From: Spirosoma sp.
GTDB lineage: Bacteria > Bacteroidota > Bacteroidia > Cytophagales > Spirosomataceae
Direction of reading: 5' to 3'
DNA: 34,876 nt
Assembly: GCA_014377625.1 (NCBI GenBank)
Contig: JACMPG010000044.1
Coordinates: 1 to 34,876, forward strand
A program made the translations under genes and the position numbers. Under the pieces are notes generated by a model. It saw nothing but the letters and a program-made list of their open reading frames with translations. It was not told the DNA's origin and made no database searches. Of the stretch, positions 8,250 to 16,703 are shown piece by piece; positions within the stretch are counted from its first letter, which is position 1, and every line of letters begins with the position of its first letter.

Positions 8250-8681
8250 TTATTCATCAAGCTCCTGAATGCGGGCCAGGTGGCGGCCACCTTCGAAAGG
8301 TGTGTCGAGCCATATTTTGACTAGTTTGAGGGCTGTTTCTTCGGTCATCATCCGCTCGCCAATGGAGATTACGTTCGCATCGTTATGCATCCGGCAAAGC
8401 CGGGCCGACTCTTCGTTCCAGCACAGGCCCGCCCGTACGCCTTTGATGCGGTTAGCCATCATGGCCTCGCCGTTGCCGGAGCCGCCCAGCACCACCCCCC
8501 GCTCTACTTCGCCAGCGGCAACGGCTTCGGCAACGGGCCGGATAAAACGCGGATAATCGACGGAGGGGGTTTCGGCGTAGGTGCCTTTGTCGATAACCTC
8601 ATGGCCGAGGTCGGTGAGGTAGTGACGAATGGCTTCTTTGTAGTGGAAACCGGCGTGGTCGGAGCCGATGGCAATTTTCAT
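8250..8681 (-). CDS. rpiB: ribose 5-phosphate isomerase B
   Basis: A 143-residue RpiB/LacAB-family enzyme that interconverts ribose 5-phosphate and ribulose 5-phosphate. Visible motifs: N-terminal 'MKIAIGSDHAGF' and the phosphate and active-site loop 'VLGGSGNGEAM'. The E. coli enzyme has a catalytic Cys in that loop; here it is Ser followed by Glu, as in the Mycobacterium-type subgroup, where the Glu is the proposed base. 'RMHNDANVISIG' is a further family signature. Full length. The response regulator ends 37 bp upstream. The zwf-pgl operon nearby completes the route from glucose 6-phosphate towards ribose phosphate, except that no gnd is visible. Confidence 0.95.
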   Translation of the reverse strand: MKIAIGSDHAGFHYKEAIRHYLTDLGHEVIDKGTYAETPSVDYPRFIRPVAEAVAAGEVERGVVLGGSGNGEAMMANRIKGVRAGLCWNEESARLCRMHNDANVISIGERMMTEETALKLVKIWLDTPFEGGRHLARIQELDE

Positions 8682-8718
8682 ACGATACTGCTTGCTAAAA
8701 ATGAGGAAAGGGAGTGTG

Positions 8719-9135
8719 TCAGGCTGGCTCAGAGAAATAGTCGGCCACCAGCTGCCGAAGCATGGCCCGGGTAAGTGGCTTGGCCTGATAATCGGTAACC
8801 TCGGCGATGCTACCTGCCCGCTGCCGGTCGTCAGGATTTAGGGAGGTAGTCAGCATCAGCACTACCAACCGGCTTTTCTGTTCGTCGGGTAGTTGATGGT
8901 ATTGGTCGAGAAACTCAAATCCATTCATACCCGGCATATTGATATCGAGCATAATCATGTCGGGCCGCAGGTAATCGGGAGCGTTGGTTTGGGTCAGGTA
9001 CCGTAGCGCTTCCGTACCACTTTCGGCAACGCGTGTTGTCTGGCAAAGGCCCGATTCGCTAATAACGAGTTGATGGAGATAGTTGTCGTCGGGGTCGTCG
9101 TCAATCAGAAGGATGCAGTGAACGGGTTGGTTCAT
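8719..9135 (-). CDS. single-domain response regulator (REC, CheY-like)
   Basis: 138 residues made only of a receiver domain. Acidic pocket residues 'LLIDDDPDDN' (12-14), phospho-acceptor Asp64 in 'IMLDINMPGMNG', Thr96 and Lys119 in 'YQAKPLT' are all present. The extra loop between beta strands 2 and 3 and the 'DDDPDDN' start resemble the Rcp1/phytochrome-associated class of response regulators. There is no output domain, so it must act by protein contact or pass phosphate on. The start overlaps the end of the kinase gene by 35 bp, which suggests translational coupling and a cognate pair. Confidence 0.93.
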   Translation of the reverse strand: MNQPVHCILLIDDDPDDNYLHQLVISESGLCQTTRVAESGTEALRYLTQTNAPDYLRPDMIMLDINMPGMNGFEFLDQYHQLPDEQKSRLVVLMLTTSLNPDDRQRAGSIAEVTDYQAKPLTRAMLRQLVADYFSEPA

Positions 9136-10273
9136 GGTGCTGAATGGGGTTTATCTCTTTCGGGATAGTAAAATAAACGGTTGTACCGATACCAACAGCA
9201 CTGTCGAGCCATATTTGTCCACCATACACATCAATCACTTTCTTAACAGTGGCCAGCCCAATACCCGTGCCGGTGTACTGGTTGCGCCCGTGCAGCCGCT
9301 GAAAAATCTGGAACACACGCTCGTAATGCTGCTGGTCAATACCGATGCCATTATCACTGAACGCAAACAGGTGATGATTACCCTTGTCGGTGGAGCGAAT
9401 GTGCAGGTGAGGAGCCACATCGGCCCGGCGGTATTTAAGACTGTTGCTGACGAGGTTCTGGAAAATCTGGTATATGTCTGTTGGGTGAACAACTATTGTT
9501 GGCAACGGCCCGACCTCAATCTGCGCCCCCGATGCCTGAATGTCGGACTGGTATTCGTCAATGATCTCAGCCATCGACTGGTTGAGGTTCACCGGCTTCA
9601 GATCTGTCCGGTTACCCACCCGCGAAAAATTCAGCAGGTCGTTGATGAGCGTCCGCATCCGTTCGCTGGCTGCGGTCGAGACGTTGATCAGTCTTTTTGC
9701 GTCGGTATCGAGTTCACTGCCGTATTTGGCTTCGAGCAGGCCGAGGTAGTTACTAATCGTTTTTAGGGGCGATTGCAGGTCATGGCTGGCGATGTAGGCA
9801 AACTGCTGAAGTTCCTGATTGGAACGGGCCAGTTCCTGTACCACCTGCTGCCGTAACACGAGTTCGCGTTCGTACTCCTGAGAGGTTCGCAGGCCAAGTG
9901 CTACGTTGAAATACCGGATCAGGGCTATTACCGTAGCCACCGATACCACCCCGGTCAGAAACCGGATCAGCGCACTGAGCCGGTAAGCAGGCCACCAGAA
10001 AATAATGGCGTCGATGAGGTGGGTCATGCCGCAGAGCAAAATGAACGCGCCAAACAGCCAGAACACCCCCGACATCGGTACGCCGGTTTTGATAAGCAAA
10101 AATCGAATCAGAATCAGTGGAATGGCCATGTACGCCAGCCAGATGGTCAGGTCAGAAACAATGTAAAGCCAGCCATGAAACTCGGTCCAGGTACCGCACT
10201 GCCAGCGCGGAGGCCAGTCGCTGGTATCGGTCAGATGCCGAAAAAAATCAATAATTGGTTCCATAAAAAACAT
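9101..10273 (-). CDS. histidine kinase with ethylene-receptor-type transmembrane sensor
   Basis: 390 residues. Residues about 36-120 hold three membrane segments that match the ethylene-binding domain of plant ETR1 and cyanobacterial Etr1: 'SDLTIWLAYMAIP' and 'FGAFILLCGMTHLID'. Asp41, Tyr48, Ile51, Pro52, Cys81 and His85 correspond in kind and in spacing to ETR1 Asp25, Tyr32, Ile35, Pro36 and the copper ligands Cys65 and His69. A coiled linker (130-155) leads to HisKA with phospho-acceptor His164 in 'ASHDLQSPLK', then HATPase motifs 'NLVSNSLKYR', 'FSDNGIGID' and 'GTGIGLATVKKV'. There is no GAF domain. A start three codons later, at 10264, is equally possible. It presumably phosphorylates the overlapping response regulator. 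The ligand is inferred from homology. Confidence 0.92.
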   Translation of the reverse strand: MFFMEPIIDFFRHLTDTSDWPPRWQCGTWTEFHGWLYIVSDLTIWLAYMAIPLILIRFLLIKTGVPMSGVFWLFGAFILLCGMTHLIDAIIFWWPAYRLSALIRFLTGVVSVATVIALIRYFNVALGLRTSQEYERELVLRQQVVQELARSNQELQQFAYIASHDLQSPLKTISNYLGLLEAKYGSELDTDAKRLINVSTAASERMRTLINDLLNFSRVGNRTDLKPVNLNQSMAEIIDEYQSDIQASGAQIEVGPLPTIVVHPTDIYQIFQNLVSNSLKYRRADVAPHLHIRSTDKGNHHLFAFSDNGIGIDQQHYERVFQIFQRLHGRNQYTGTGIGLATVKKVIDVYGGQIWLDSAVGIGTTVYFTIPKEINPIQHHEPTRSLHPSD

Positions 10274-10437
10274 AATGCACTCAGGCTGATTTTGTCATAG
10301 CAAGGCCTGAAATTATCGCTATAAAGTTACGCAGACCTGCCGTATTGTTTCTATCAGCGAAGCGGCAAAAAAGTTTACCAACCCCTCACACCGGACGCAG
10401 AGTAGCCCGCGTGCCCCGAAACCTTAACGCACTGAGC

Positions 10438-10467
10438 TTGTTCAGAACCGGGAGGGGCGGTAATTTG
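10438..10467 (+). promoter_or_regulatory. candidate promoter of zwf-cupin-pgl
   Basis: TTG at 10438-10440, 20 nt, then TAATTTG at 10461-10467. This is close to the Bacteroidota pattern TTG-N19/20-TAnnTTTG but has one base fewer in the -7 box. Transcription would begin about 15 nt before the zwf ATG. Confidence 0.4.
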
Positions 10468-10488
10468 CGGCCCTATACAACTGACATT

Positions 10489-11991
10489 ATGATACCACCC
10501 ACCAATCAGCGGCCAACCGCTACCGTTCTGTTTATCTTCGGTGGCAGCGGAGATCTGAACCTTCGTAAACTTACGCCCGCTCTTTATAACCTATACCTCG
10601 ACAAGTACCTGCCCGAACATTTTGCAGCAGTAGGACTGGGCCGCAGCGAGTACGATAATGATTCCTTTCGGGAGCGGCTACTGGAGGGCGTTCAGTCATT
10701 TTCGCGCCGGAAAAACGGTGACGATGACGTCTGGAAAAAATTCGCCCCCCTGATCTCGTATATGCAGATGGACGCGGCCAATGACGATGCCTACGTGAAA
10801 CTGTCTGACTTCGCCAGAGCGAAACAGAAGGAGTGGGGCGAGCCGGTCGATGTAGTATTTTACCTGGCCGTAGCTCCCCAGCTGGTACCGGAAATTGCTA
10901 CCAACCTCAGCAAACTGGATTTGTGCGCCGATACAACCCATGTCAGAATTGTGGTTGAAAAGCCGTTTGGGCACGACCTGAAAACCGCCACCGAACTCAA
11001 CGCGCTGCTGGGCGGGCTGTTTGCCGAAGAGCAGATTTACCGGATTGACCATTATCTCGGTAAAGAAACCGTCCAGAATATCCTGGCCCTGCGATTTGCC
11101 AATTCGCTGTTTGAGCCGATCTGGAATCGTCGCTACGTAGAATATGTGCAGATCACAGCCGCCGAAACCGTAGGGCTGGAAGGCCGCGGTGGCTATTACG
11201 AAGGCTCCGGTGCCCTGCGCGATATGATTCAGAACCACCTGCTTCAGGTTATGTGCATGATTGCTACGGAGCCGCCAGTCAACTTCACGGCTAACGAAGT
11301 GCGTAATAAAACCGTGGATGTGCTCAAAGCCATCCGGCGTATCGAACCTGATCAGGTAGACGAAATGGCCGTTCGCGGACAGTACGGGCCGGGTAAGGTG
11401 AAGGGGAAAGACATACCGGGCTATCGTGACGAAAAAGGGGTGGCTCCCGATTCGCCTACCGAGACGTTTGCCGCCGTGAAACTGTTTGTCGATAACTGGC
11501 GGTGGGAAAACGTACCATTCTACCTGCGTACGGGTAAAGTGTTGCCCGAAAAAGAAACCGTTATTACCGTTCAGTTCAAAGCGGCACCCGACTTTGCGTT
11601 TCCACAGGAGGCTACCGAAACCTGGGAATCTAACCGGCTTACCATCGGCATCCAGCCCGAAATGGACATCCGCCTGCGGTTTCAGGCCAAGCGGCCTGGC
11701 CAGACACTGGCCCTCGATCCCGTAGAGATGGTGTTCAGCTACAAGACTAACTACGATGGGCAGGAACCTGAAGCCTACGAAACCCTGCTCCTTGACGTGA
11801 TGACCGGCGATGCGACGCTGTTTATGCGGGCCGATCAGGTGGAGGCTGCCTGGCGCGTAGTCACGCCTGTTCTGGACGCCTGGGAAAGTACACCGCCCAC
11901 CAATTTTCCGAACTACACACCCGGTACCTGGGGACCCGAAGCCGCCATGCAACTCGTAGAACAGGACGGCTACGAATGGGGCGCGAAATAA
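10489..11991 (+). CDS. zwf: glucose-6-phosphate 1-dehydrogenase
   Basis: 500 residues; oxidises glucose 6-phosphate to 6-phosphogluconolactone with NADP+, the first step of the oxidative pentose phosphate pathway. The nucleotide-binding loop is '[14 protein letters not shown]' (Gly18-Asp22). 'EKPFGHDL' (157-164) and the substrate-binding signature 'RIDHYLGKE' (185-193) with catalytic-site His188 follow. Start placed at 10489, because the Rossmann motif then lies near residue 18 as in the family; the open frame reaches back to 10345 across the candidate promoter. First gene of an operon with the cupin and pgl. Confidence 0.97.
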   Translation: MIPPTNQRPTATVLFIFGGSGDLNLRKLTPALYNLYLDKYLPEHFAAVGLGRSEYDNDSFRERLLEGVQSFSRRKNGDDDVWKKFAPLISYMQMDAANDDAYVKLSDFARAKQKEWGEPVDVVFYLAVAPQLVPEIATNLSKLDLCADTTHVRIVVEKPFGHDLKTATELNALLGGLFAEEQIYRIDHYLGKETVQNILALRFANSLFEPIWNRRYVEYVQITAAETVGLEGRGGYYEGSGALRDMIQNHLLQVMCMIATEPPVNFTANEVRNKTVDVLKAIRRIEPDQVDEMAVRGQYGPGKVKGKDIPGYRDEKGVAPDSPTETFAAVKLFVDNWRWENVPFYLRTGKVLPEKETVITVQFKAAPDFAFPQEATETWESNRLTIGIQPEMDIRLRFQAKRPGQTLALDPVEMVFSYKTNYDGQEPEAYETLLLDVMTGDATLFMRADQVEAAWRVVTPVLDAWESTPPTNFPNYTPGTWGPEAAMQLVEQDGYEWGAK

Positions 11992-12002
11992 ACGACTTTA
12001 CC

Positions 12003-12359
12003 ATGAACACTACTGACAGCACTACCGTCTTTGAACGCCTTTTTGTGGACGATGCGTCCCTGCCGTGGGAAACCGTAGCCGAGGGGGTAACGCGCAAGAT
12101 CATGACCTACGACGATAACCTCATGCTGGTGAAAGTGGCGTTTGAGACGGGTGGTATCGGCGCAGTTCATCAGCATCGGCATACCCAAATAAGCTACGTA
12201 GTCAGTGGCGAATTTGACATTACCATTGCCGACGAAACCCGGACCGTACGCACCGGCGATGCATATTATATTCCGCCGGATGTACTGCATGGTGCCGTTT
12301 GTTTGCAGGCCGGTACGCTGGTCGATGTATTTACGCCCATGCGCGAAGACTTTGTTTGA
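12003..12359 (+). CDS. small cupin-domain protein
   Basis: 118 residues forming a single cupin barrel. Motif 1 is 'HQHRHTQISYVVSGEFDI', with the His-x-His pair and Gln as likely metal ligands; motif 2 is 'GDAYYIPPDVLHGA'. Start chosen at ATG 12003, 11 nt after the zwf stop; an ATG at 11976 would overlap zwf. It ends 2 nt before pgl, so it is co-transcribed with the two pentose phosphate enzymes. Single-domain cupins of this size are sugar-binding proteins, isomerases or dioxygenases; which applies here is not visible. A role in handling a sugar phosphate or a related small molecule is inference from the position only. Confidence 0.85.
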   Translation: MNTTDSTTVFERLFVDDASLPWETVAEGVTRKIMTYDDNLMLVKVAFETGGIGAVHQHRHTQISYVVSGEFDITIADETRTVRTGDAYYIPPDVLHGAVCLQAGTLVDVFTPMREDFV

Positions 12360-12361
12360 TT

Positions 12362-13105
12362 ATGGAACTCATTATTCAGAAAAACCCCGACGCGCTGGCC
12401 AGGGCAGCTGCTGACTTTATTACGAAGCGCATCAAACACGTACTTAAGACGCAGGATCGGTTCACCATTGCGCTGTCGGGCGGTAGTACACCCAAAGCAT
12501 TACACGAACTACTGGCCAAACCGCCCTACGTCGATCAGATTCCGTGGCTGCAACTGCATGTGTTCTGGGGTGACGAACGCTACGTACCTATTGACGATCC
12601 GCAGAGTAATGCGGGCATGGCCTACGATACGCTGCTGGGTCACGTCTACACGCCCGAAGATCAGATTCATGTCTGGCGAACCGACCTGGAACCCGAAGCT
12701 GCTGCCGCCGATTACGACCGGATCCTGCACGAGTATTTTAGTGAAACAGGCAAAGCGTCGCCCGGACCCACGTTTGACCTCGTTCTGCTCGGTATGGGCG
12801 ACGATGGTCATACGCTTTCGCTGTTTCCCGGTACGGAGGTGGTTCACGAGCAAACCGCCTGGACCAAAGCATTTTTCCTCGATCAGCAGGATATGTACCG
12901 GCTAACCCTCACCGCACCAATGGCCAACCGGGCCGCCTGCGTCCTGTTTCTGGTGGCTGGTCCAAAAAAAGCCGAAGCCCTGAAACAGGTGCTGGAAGGC
13001 GATTATAACCCCGATAAATATCCATCCCAGGAAATCAAACCCATCCCCGGCGAACTCATCTGGATGGTGGACGAAAAAGCGGCTGCGGAGTTGGCTAAAA
13101 ATTGA
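12362..13105 (+). CDS. pgl: 6-phosphogluconolactonase (DevB type)
   Basis: 247 residues; hydrolyses 6-phosphogluconolactone, the product of Zwf. Family motifs: 'IALSGGSTPKALHELL' near the N-terminus, 'VFWGDERYVP', and 'LLGMGDDGHTLSLFPG' with the active-site His. Start taken at ATG 12362, which gives the usual family length and follows the cupin TGA after 2 nt. Third gene of the zwf operon; no gnd follows. Confidence 0.95.
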   Translation: MELIIQKNPDALARAAADFITKRIKHVLKTQDRFTIALSGGSTPKALHELLAKPPYVDQIPWLQLHVFWGDERYVPIDDPQSNAGMAYDTLLGHVYTPEDQIHVWRTDLEPEAAAADYDRILHEYFSETGKASPGPTFDLVLLGMGDDGHTLSLFPGTEVVHEQTAWTKAFFLDQQDMYRLTLTAPMANRAACVLFLVAGPKKAEALKQVLEGDYNPDKYPSQEIKPIPGELIWMVDEKAAAELAKN

Positions 13106-13243
13106 TTGCATAACAAACTATAGGTGCTGCGAAAGGCTTGTCTGAGATTTGGATGTCTTTGTTTGTGAGGTATTACAGTATACCCCGCCCATTCACTCAT
13201 TCGATCCAATTCGGCATACCGATTCACTAATTCAAAATTGACC

Positions 13244-14644
13244 ATGGAATTCCGTACTGAAAAAGACACGATGGGACCCGTTCAGGTACCCGCCAATGTA
13301 TACTGGGGCGCGCAGACGCAGCGCTCTATCGAGAACTTTAAAATTGCGCAGGACACCGACAAGATGCCCCGCGAGATTATCCGGGCGTTTGCCTACCTCA
13401 AAAAAGCCGCGGCCCTTACCAATCGCGACGCGGGCGTGCTGCCCGCCGAAAAATGCGACCTCATTGGGCAGGTGGCCAACGAGATTCTGGCCGGTGAACT
13501 GGCCGATCAGTTTCCGCTCGTGGTCTGGCAAACGGGTTCAGGTACGCAGAGCAACATGAACGTGAACGAGGTGATTGCCTACCGCGCCCACGTGTTGCAG
13601 GGCGGGCAGCTCACCGACGAGAAAAAGGCTATGCACCCCAACGACGACGTGAACAAGTCGCAGTCGAGCAACGATACGTTTCCAACGGCCATGCATATTG
13701 CGGCCTACAAAATCCTTGTTGACGTCACGATTCCGGGCATTACTAAATTGCGCGATACGCTGGCCGATAAGTCGAAGCAGTTTATGCACGTGGTGAAAAT
13801 TGGCCGGACGCACTTTATGGACGCCACGCCGTTGACCGTGGGGCAGGAGTTCTCGGGCTACGTCTCGCAACTCGATCACGGACTGCGGGCCATCAATAAC
13901 ACCCTCGCGCACCTGAGCGAACTCGCCCTCGGTGGTACCGCCGTGGGTACCGGCATCAACACGCCCCCGAACTATTCGGAAAACGTAGCCAAACACATCG
14001 CCGACCTGACGGGCCTGCCGTTTGTAACTGCCGAAAACAAGTTTGAGGCCCTGGCTGCGCACGATGCTATCGTGGAAGCGCACGGCGCGTTGAAAACCGT
14101 AGCGGCCAGTTTGATGAAGATTGGTAACGACATCCGAATGCTGGCGAGCGGTCCGCGTGCGGGTATTGGCGAGCTACACATTCCCGACAACGAACCGGGC
14201 AGTAGCATCATGCCGGGCAAGGTGAACCCCACGCAGTGCGAAGCCATGACAATGGTGGCCGCGCAGGTTATGGGCAACGACGTAGCCATCAACATTGGCG
14301 GCATGAGCGGCCATTTTGAACTGAACGTGTTCAAGCCCGTCATGATCGTCAACTTCCTGCACTCGGCCCGGCTCATCGGCGACGTATGCGTATCGTTCAA
14401 TGACAAGTGCGCCCTCGGCATTGAACCCATCGAAGCCAACATCAACAAGCACGTCAATTCGTCGCTGATGCTGGTCACGGCCCTGAACACGAAAATCGGG
14501 TACTACAAAGCCGCCGAAATTGCGCAGACCGCCCACAAGAACGGCTCTACGCTCAAAGAAACCGCCGTTTCGCTCGGCTACGTCACCCCCGACCAGTTTG
14601 ACGAGTGGGTCATACCGGGCGATATGGTGGGGGATGTCAAGTAA
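13244..14644 (+). CDS. fumC: class II fumarate hydratase
   Basis: 466 residues; reversible hydration of fumarate to malate in the TCA cycle. Start at ATG 13244 ('[15 protein letters not shown]'), the usual beginning of FumC. Motifs: '[13 protein letters not shown]', '[13 protein letters not shown]' and the superfamily signature '[16 protein letters not shown]'. Full length. It lies on the same strand as pgl after a 138-bp gap in which I see no promoter matching the consensus, and is followed by a clear hairpin terminator. Mqo, which uses its product malate, is encoded at the other end of the window. Confidence 0.97.
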   Translation: MEFRTEKDTMGPVQVPANVYWGAQTQRSIENFKIAQDTDKMPREIIRAFAYLKKAAALTNRDAGVLPAEKCDLIGQVANEILAGELADQFPLVVWQTGSGTQSNMNVNEVIAYRAHVLQGGQLTDEKKAMHPNDDVNKSQSSNDTFPTAMHIAAYKILVDVTIPGITKLRDTLADKSKQFMHVVKIGRTHFMDATPLTVGQEFSGYVSQLDHGLRAINNTLAHLSELALGGTAVGTGINTPPNYSENVAKHIADLTGLPFVTAENKFEALAAHDAIVEAHGALKTVAASLMKIGNDIRMLASGPRAGIGELHIPDNEPGSSIMPGKVNPTQCEAMTMVAAQVMGNDVAINIGGMSGHFELNVFKPVMIVNFLHSARLIGDVCVSFNDKCALGIEPIEANINKHVNSSLMLVTALNTKIGYYKAAEIAQTAHKNGSTLKETAVSLGYVTPDQFDEWVIPGDMVGDVK

Positions 14645-14674
14645 GTTGGCTTTCTCTCCCTATTTTGCTTTCTC

Positions 14675-14703
14675 AATCGGATGACTGCACAGTCATCCGA
14701 TTT
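14675..14703 (+). terminator. fumC terminator
   Basis: Perfect 12-bp arms 14675-14686 and 14691-14702 around a 4-nt loop, followed by TTTCTTTG. It lies 31 bp after the fumC stop and marks the left border of the AT-rich island. Confidence 0.75.
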
Positions 14704-14913
14704 CTTTGTGCTGTGCTGTAAACCGAACGAACAGGTATTGCCGATGGTGGGTAATTTTATATTCGTCCGCCCGGAACTGCTGCTTGGCTTTTTGATAAAG
14801 TTAAACATTAAGAACTAAAGCTGGGCTTTATTCGTCAAGTCCCGAACCGCAGCACAGCAGAATTACTACTGCTGATTGCTCCAATGTCTAGCCCCACTAC
14901 TGGTAAGACCAAT

Positions 14914-14920
14914 GTTAGGC
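14914..14920 (-). other. integron-like core site (R'' type) at the HEPN stop codon
   Basis: On the - strand the heptamer is GCCTAAC, an exact match to the attC core RYYYAAC. It contains the TAA stop of the HEPN gene, an arrangement common in integron cassettes. No matching GTTRRRY was found within the next 200 nt downstream, so a complete attC is not shown. Confidence 0.35.
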
Positions 14921-15565
14921 GATGTTTTTCTTTTCGTAATTTGAGAGGGCAGCATTGTTAGTTATGTCATTTTTAATTGAAGTCATAAGAATAGTGATTT
15001 CTGTATACAGTTCATAAAACTCCTCTTCATTAATGTCTGGGTCTTGTCCATGTGCAACAGAATTTCTAATTCTCAGAAGTTGACTGTCAATGTATTTTTC
15101 TTTGAGTTCATATGGTGTGTAGTCAACGCCTATGACCGATAAGATTTCCCTTAGTATACTTGAATTTAAATTTGATTGTATCTTAATAATATTTTCTGTA
15201 GGTATTTGCGCCCTGATATTTAAGTCCCCCAAAAGGAAATTTACTAATTGTATATGCACCGTATTTTTATTAATTTCTTCAAACTCCTTCAATTGTGATT
15301 TTAAAGAAACCGCAATCATACTATTACTAAGTCGATTAAGGTTAAGCTTTTTACAAGCGACAAAAATTAAGTAATGTTCAGCCGCATTTTTAATAAAACC
15401 TTCCCAATGTGCATATAGCATGACTACTCCAATTCTTATATTGGTATTGAGTTGAAGAGGCTTTGAAGATTGTACGTTTGTATAAATTACAGTTAGCTCT
15501 TTCCTCCTCCAAGCAAAGTCTTCATCTAATCTTGTTTGTAACTCTTCTGTCGTTCTAATTTTCAT
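14915..15565 (-). CDS. MAE_28990-type HEPN protein (putative RNase)
   Basis: 216 residues, AT-rich codon use. The middle part 'LYAHWEGFIKNAAEHYL' is characteristic of the MAE_28990/MAE_18760 HEPN family, and 'RIRNSVAHG' supplies the R-x4-H motif (Arg167, His172) that forms the RNase active site in HEPN dimers. Members of this class are predicted effectors in conflict systems. It overlaps the end of the DUF262 gene by 11 bp, so the two are translationally coupled. I infer an effector role here, with DUF262 as sensor or regulator. The gene ends inside an integron-like core site. Base composition differs sharply from the flanking fumC and amidase genes, pointing to transfer. Confidence 0.8.
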   Translation of the reverse strand: MKIRTTEELQTRLDEDFAWRRKELTVIYTNVQSSKPLQLNTNIRIGVVMLYAHWEGFIKNAAEHYLIFVACKKLNLNRLSNSMIAVSLKSQLKEFEEINKNTVHIQLVNFLLGDLNIRAQIPTENIIKIQSNLNSSILREILSVIGVDYTPYELKEKYIDSQLLRIRNSVAHGQDPDINEEEFYELYTEITILMTSIKNDITNNAALSNYEKKNIA

Positions 15566-16673
15566 TTGTAAAAATCTGTTCGCCTAATGGAATAAAATGT
15601 GGTAGTCTTGTGGATGCTCTTTTTCCACTACCAGAATTTTCTACAAAAACTGGATTAAGGCTTACCGATTTAATTTTCTCTTTTAAAGTTTCGATACTAT
15701 CTGGTGTATCATAGTAATTATTAATATTTTTAGCTAGCCCTGTAACAATAACTTCAAATGAGGCTATTGAAAAAGCCCCTGTAAACTTATTTTTTTGAGG
15801 CTCCCATTTTCTGAAAGTATCTTCCCCAAATGCCTTCCCGAGTAACAGGAAAACTTTTTCAAAGTTATCTTTTTCCAACGCATAATTAAATCCTTCAAAA
15901 AAGGCAAATTCTACCATTTTATCAGTAAGAAGTTTTCCAACGTCTTTTGTGGCATTTACATCTTGAACTGTTATCGCTTTATACACAAAATATCGTAGGG
16001 CTAATTCCATGTCATACTGTTCTTCAAGGGCTCTTTCTGTTATGGGAATCGTAGACTTAAATCCTTTATTTTTACTTAGTCCGGAAAGCCAAGTATAAAA
16101 TGCCTTATTTATCATAACTAAAATACAGTTTCTGATTTCTTGCTCTGTTAAAGCAGTGCCACCTGTATTTAGTCTTTGAAACAATTCAAATTTAGTGTCC
16201 TTGTCACTTTCTTTCTTTATGATTTGAACACCTAACTTGGCTCTCTTAATTATCAGCCTCTGTGCTTGGTCAAATGAATTTGCAGGCTCGTCATCTTTTT
16301 GCCAATATTTTCCTTCAAGTGAAGGGAGGTATTCTGTTGCACTGAGTTTGCTTCCGGCGATGGTTTTGCCTTTATCGTCTCTAAGCAATCCAGCAAATTC
16401 TAAAATTGTTGATAGTCGTTGAAGTCCATCAATAACATCCCATACTCCGTCTTCCCGTTGTGAAACGAAAATTGGTGGGATAGGTATTCCCAATAAAATA
16501 GACTCAATAAGTTTAGTTTTTTGATTCGGAGTCCACCTGAAGAAACGTTGAAATTCCGGATGAATGTCGATTTCCTTGTCTTTGTAAAGAGACATAAGTT
16601 CTCCGATTGATAAAGCATATCCGTCTGTGTGGATTTGTTTTGCTCTCTTTTCTATTTCGTCTTGTAATGCCAT
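15555..16673 (-). CDS. DUF262 (GmrS/ParB-like) protein
   Basis: 372 residues. The N-terminal half is the DUF262 domain: 'IDIHPEFQRFFRW', then 'DVIDGLQRLSTI' (Asp82-Arg86), equivalent to the DGQQR nucleotide-binding motif of the ParB/Srx-like fold. In the type IV restriction enzyme GmrSD this domain powers or gates DNA cleavage, with DUF1524 supplying the nuclease. No DUF1524 HNH motif is visible here; the C-terminal half (about 180-372) is helical and lysine-rich. The cleaving partner is therefore probably the HEPN protein encoded next, with which it overlaps by 11 bp. AT-rich like its partner. Defence function is inferred. Confidence 0.85.
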   Translation of the reverse strand: MALQDEIEKRAKQIHTDGYALSIGELMSLYKDKEIDIHPEFQRFFRWTPNQKTKLIESILLGIPIPPIFVSQREDGVWDVIDGLQRLSTILEFAGLLRDDKGKTIAGSKLSATEYLPSLEGKYWQKDDEPANSFDQAQRLIIKRAKLGVQIIKKESDKDTKFELFQRLNTGGTALTEQEIRNCILVMINKAFYTWLSGLSKNKGFKSTIPITERALEEQYDMELALRYFVYKAITVQDVNATKDVGKLLTDKMVEFAFFEGFNYALEKDNFEKVFLLLGKAFGEDTFRKWEPQKNKFTGAFSIASFEVIVTGLAKNINNYYDTPDSIETLKEKIKSVSLNPVFVENSGSGKRASTRLPHFIPLGEQIFTNEN

Positions 16674-16696
16674 TATGAAGTGGGGTTTAAAATATC

Positions 16697-16703
16697 TCCT
16701 AAC
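16697..16703 (-). other. integron-like core site (R' type) before DUF262
   Basis: On the - strand the heptamer is GTTAGGA, six of seven matches to the attC core GTTRRRY. It lies 23 nt before the DUF262 ATG, the usual short distance in an integron cassette. Together with the core site at the HEPN stop it would bound a cassette of about 1.8 kb. Confidence 0.35.

Noticed and set aside
10696-11952. 418-codon open frame opposite zwf
   Set aside because: Antisense shadow of zwf with no recognisable motifs.
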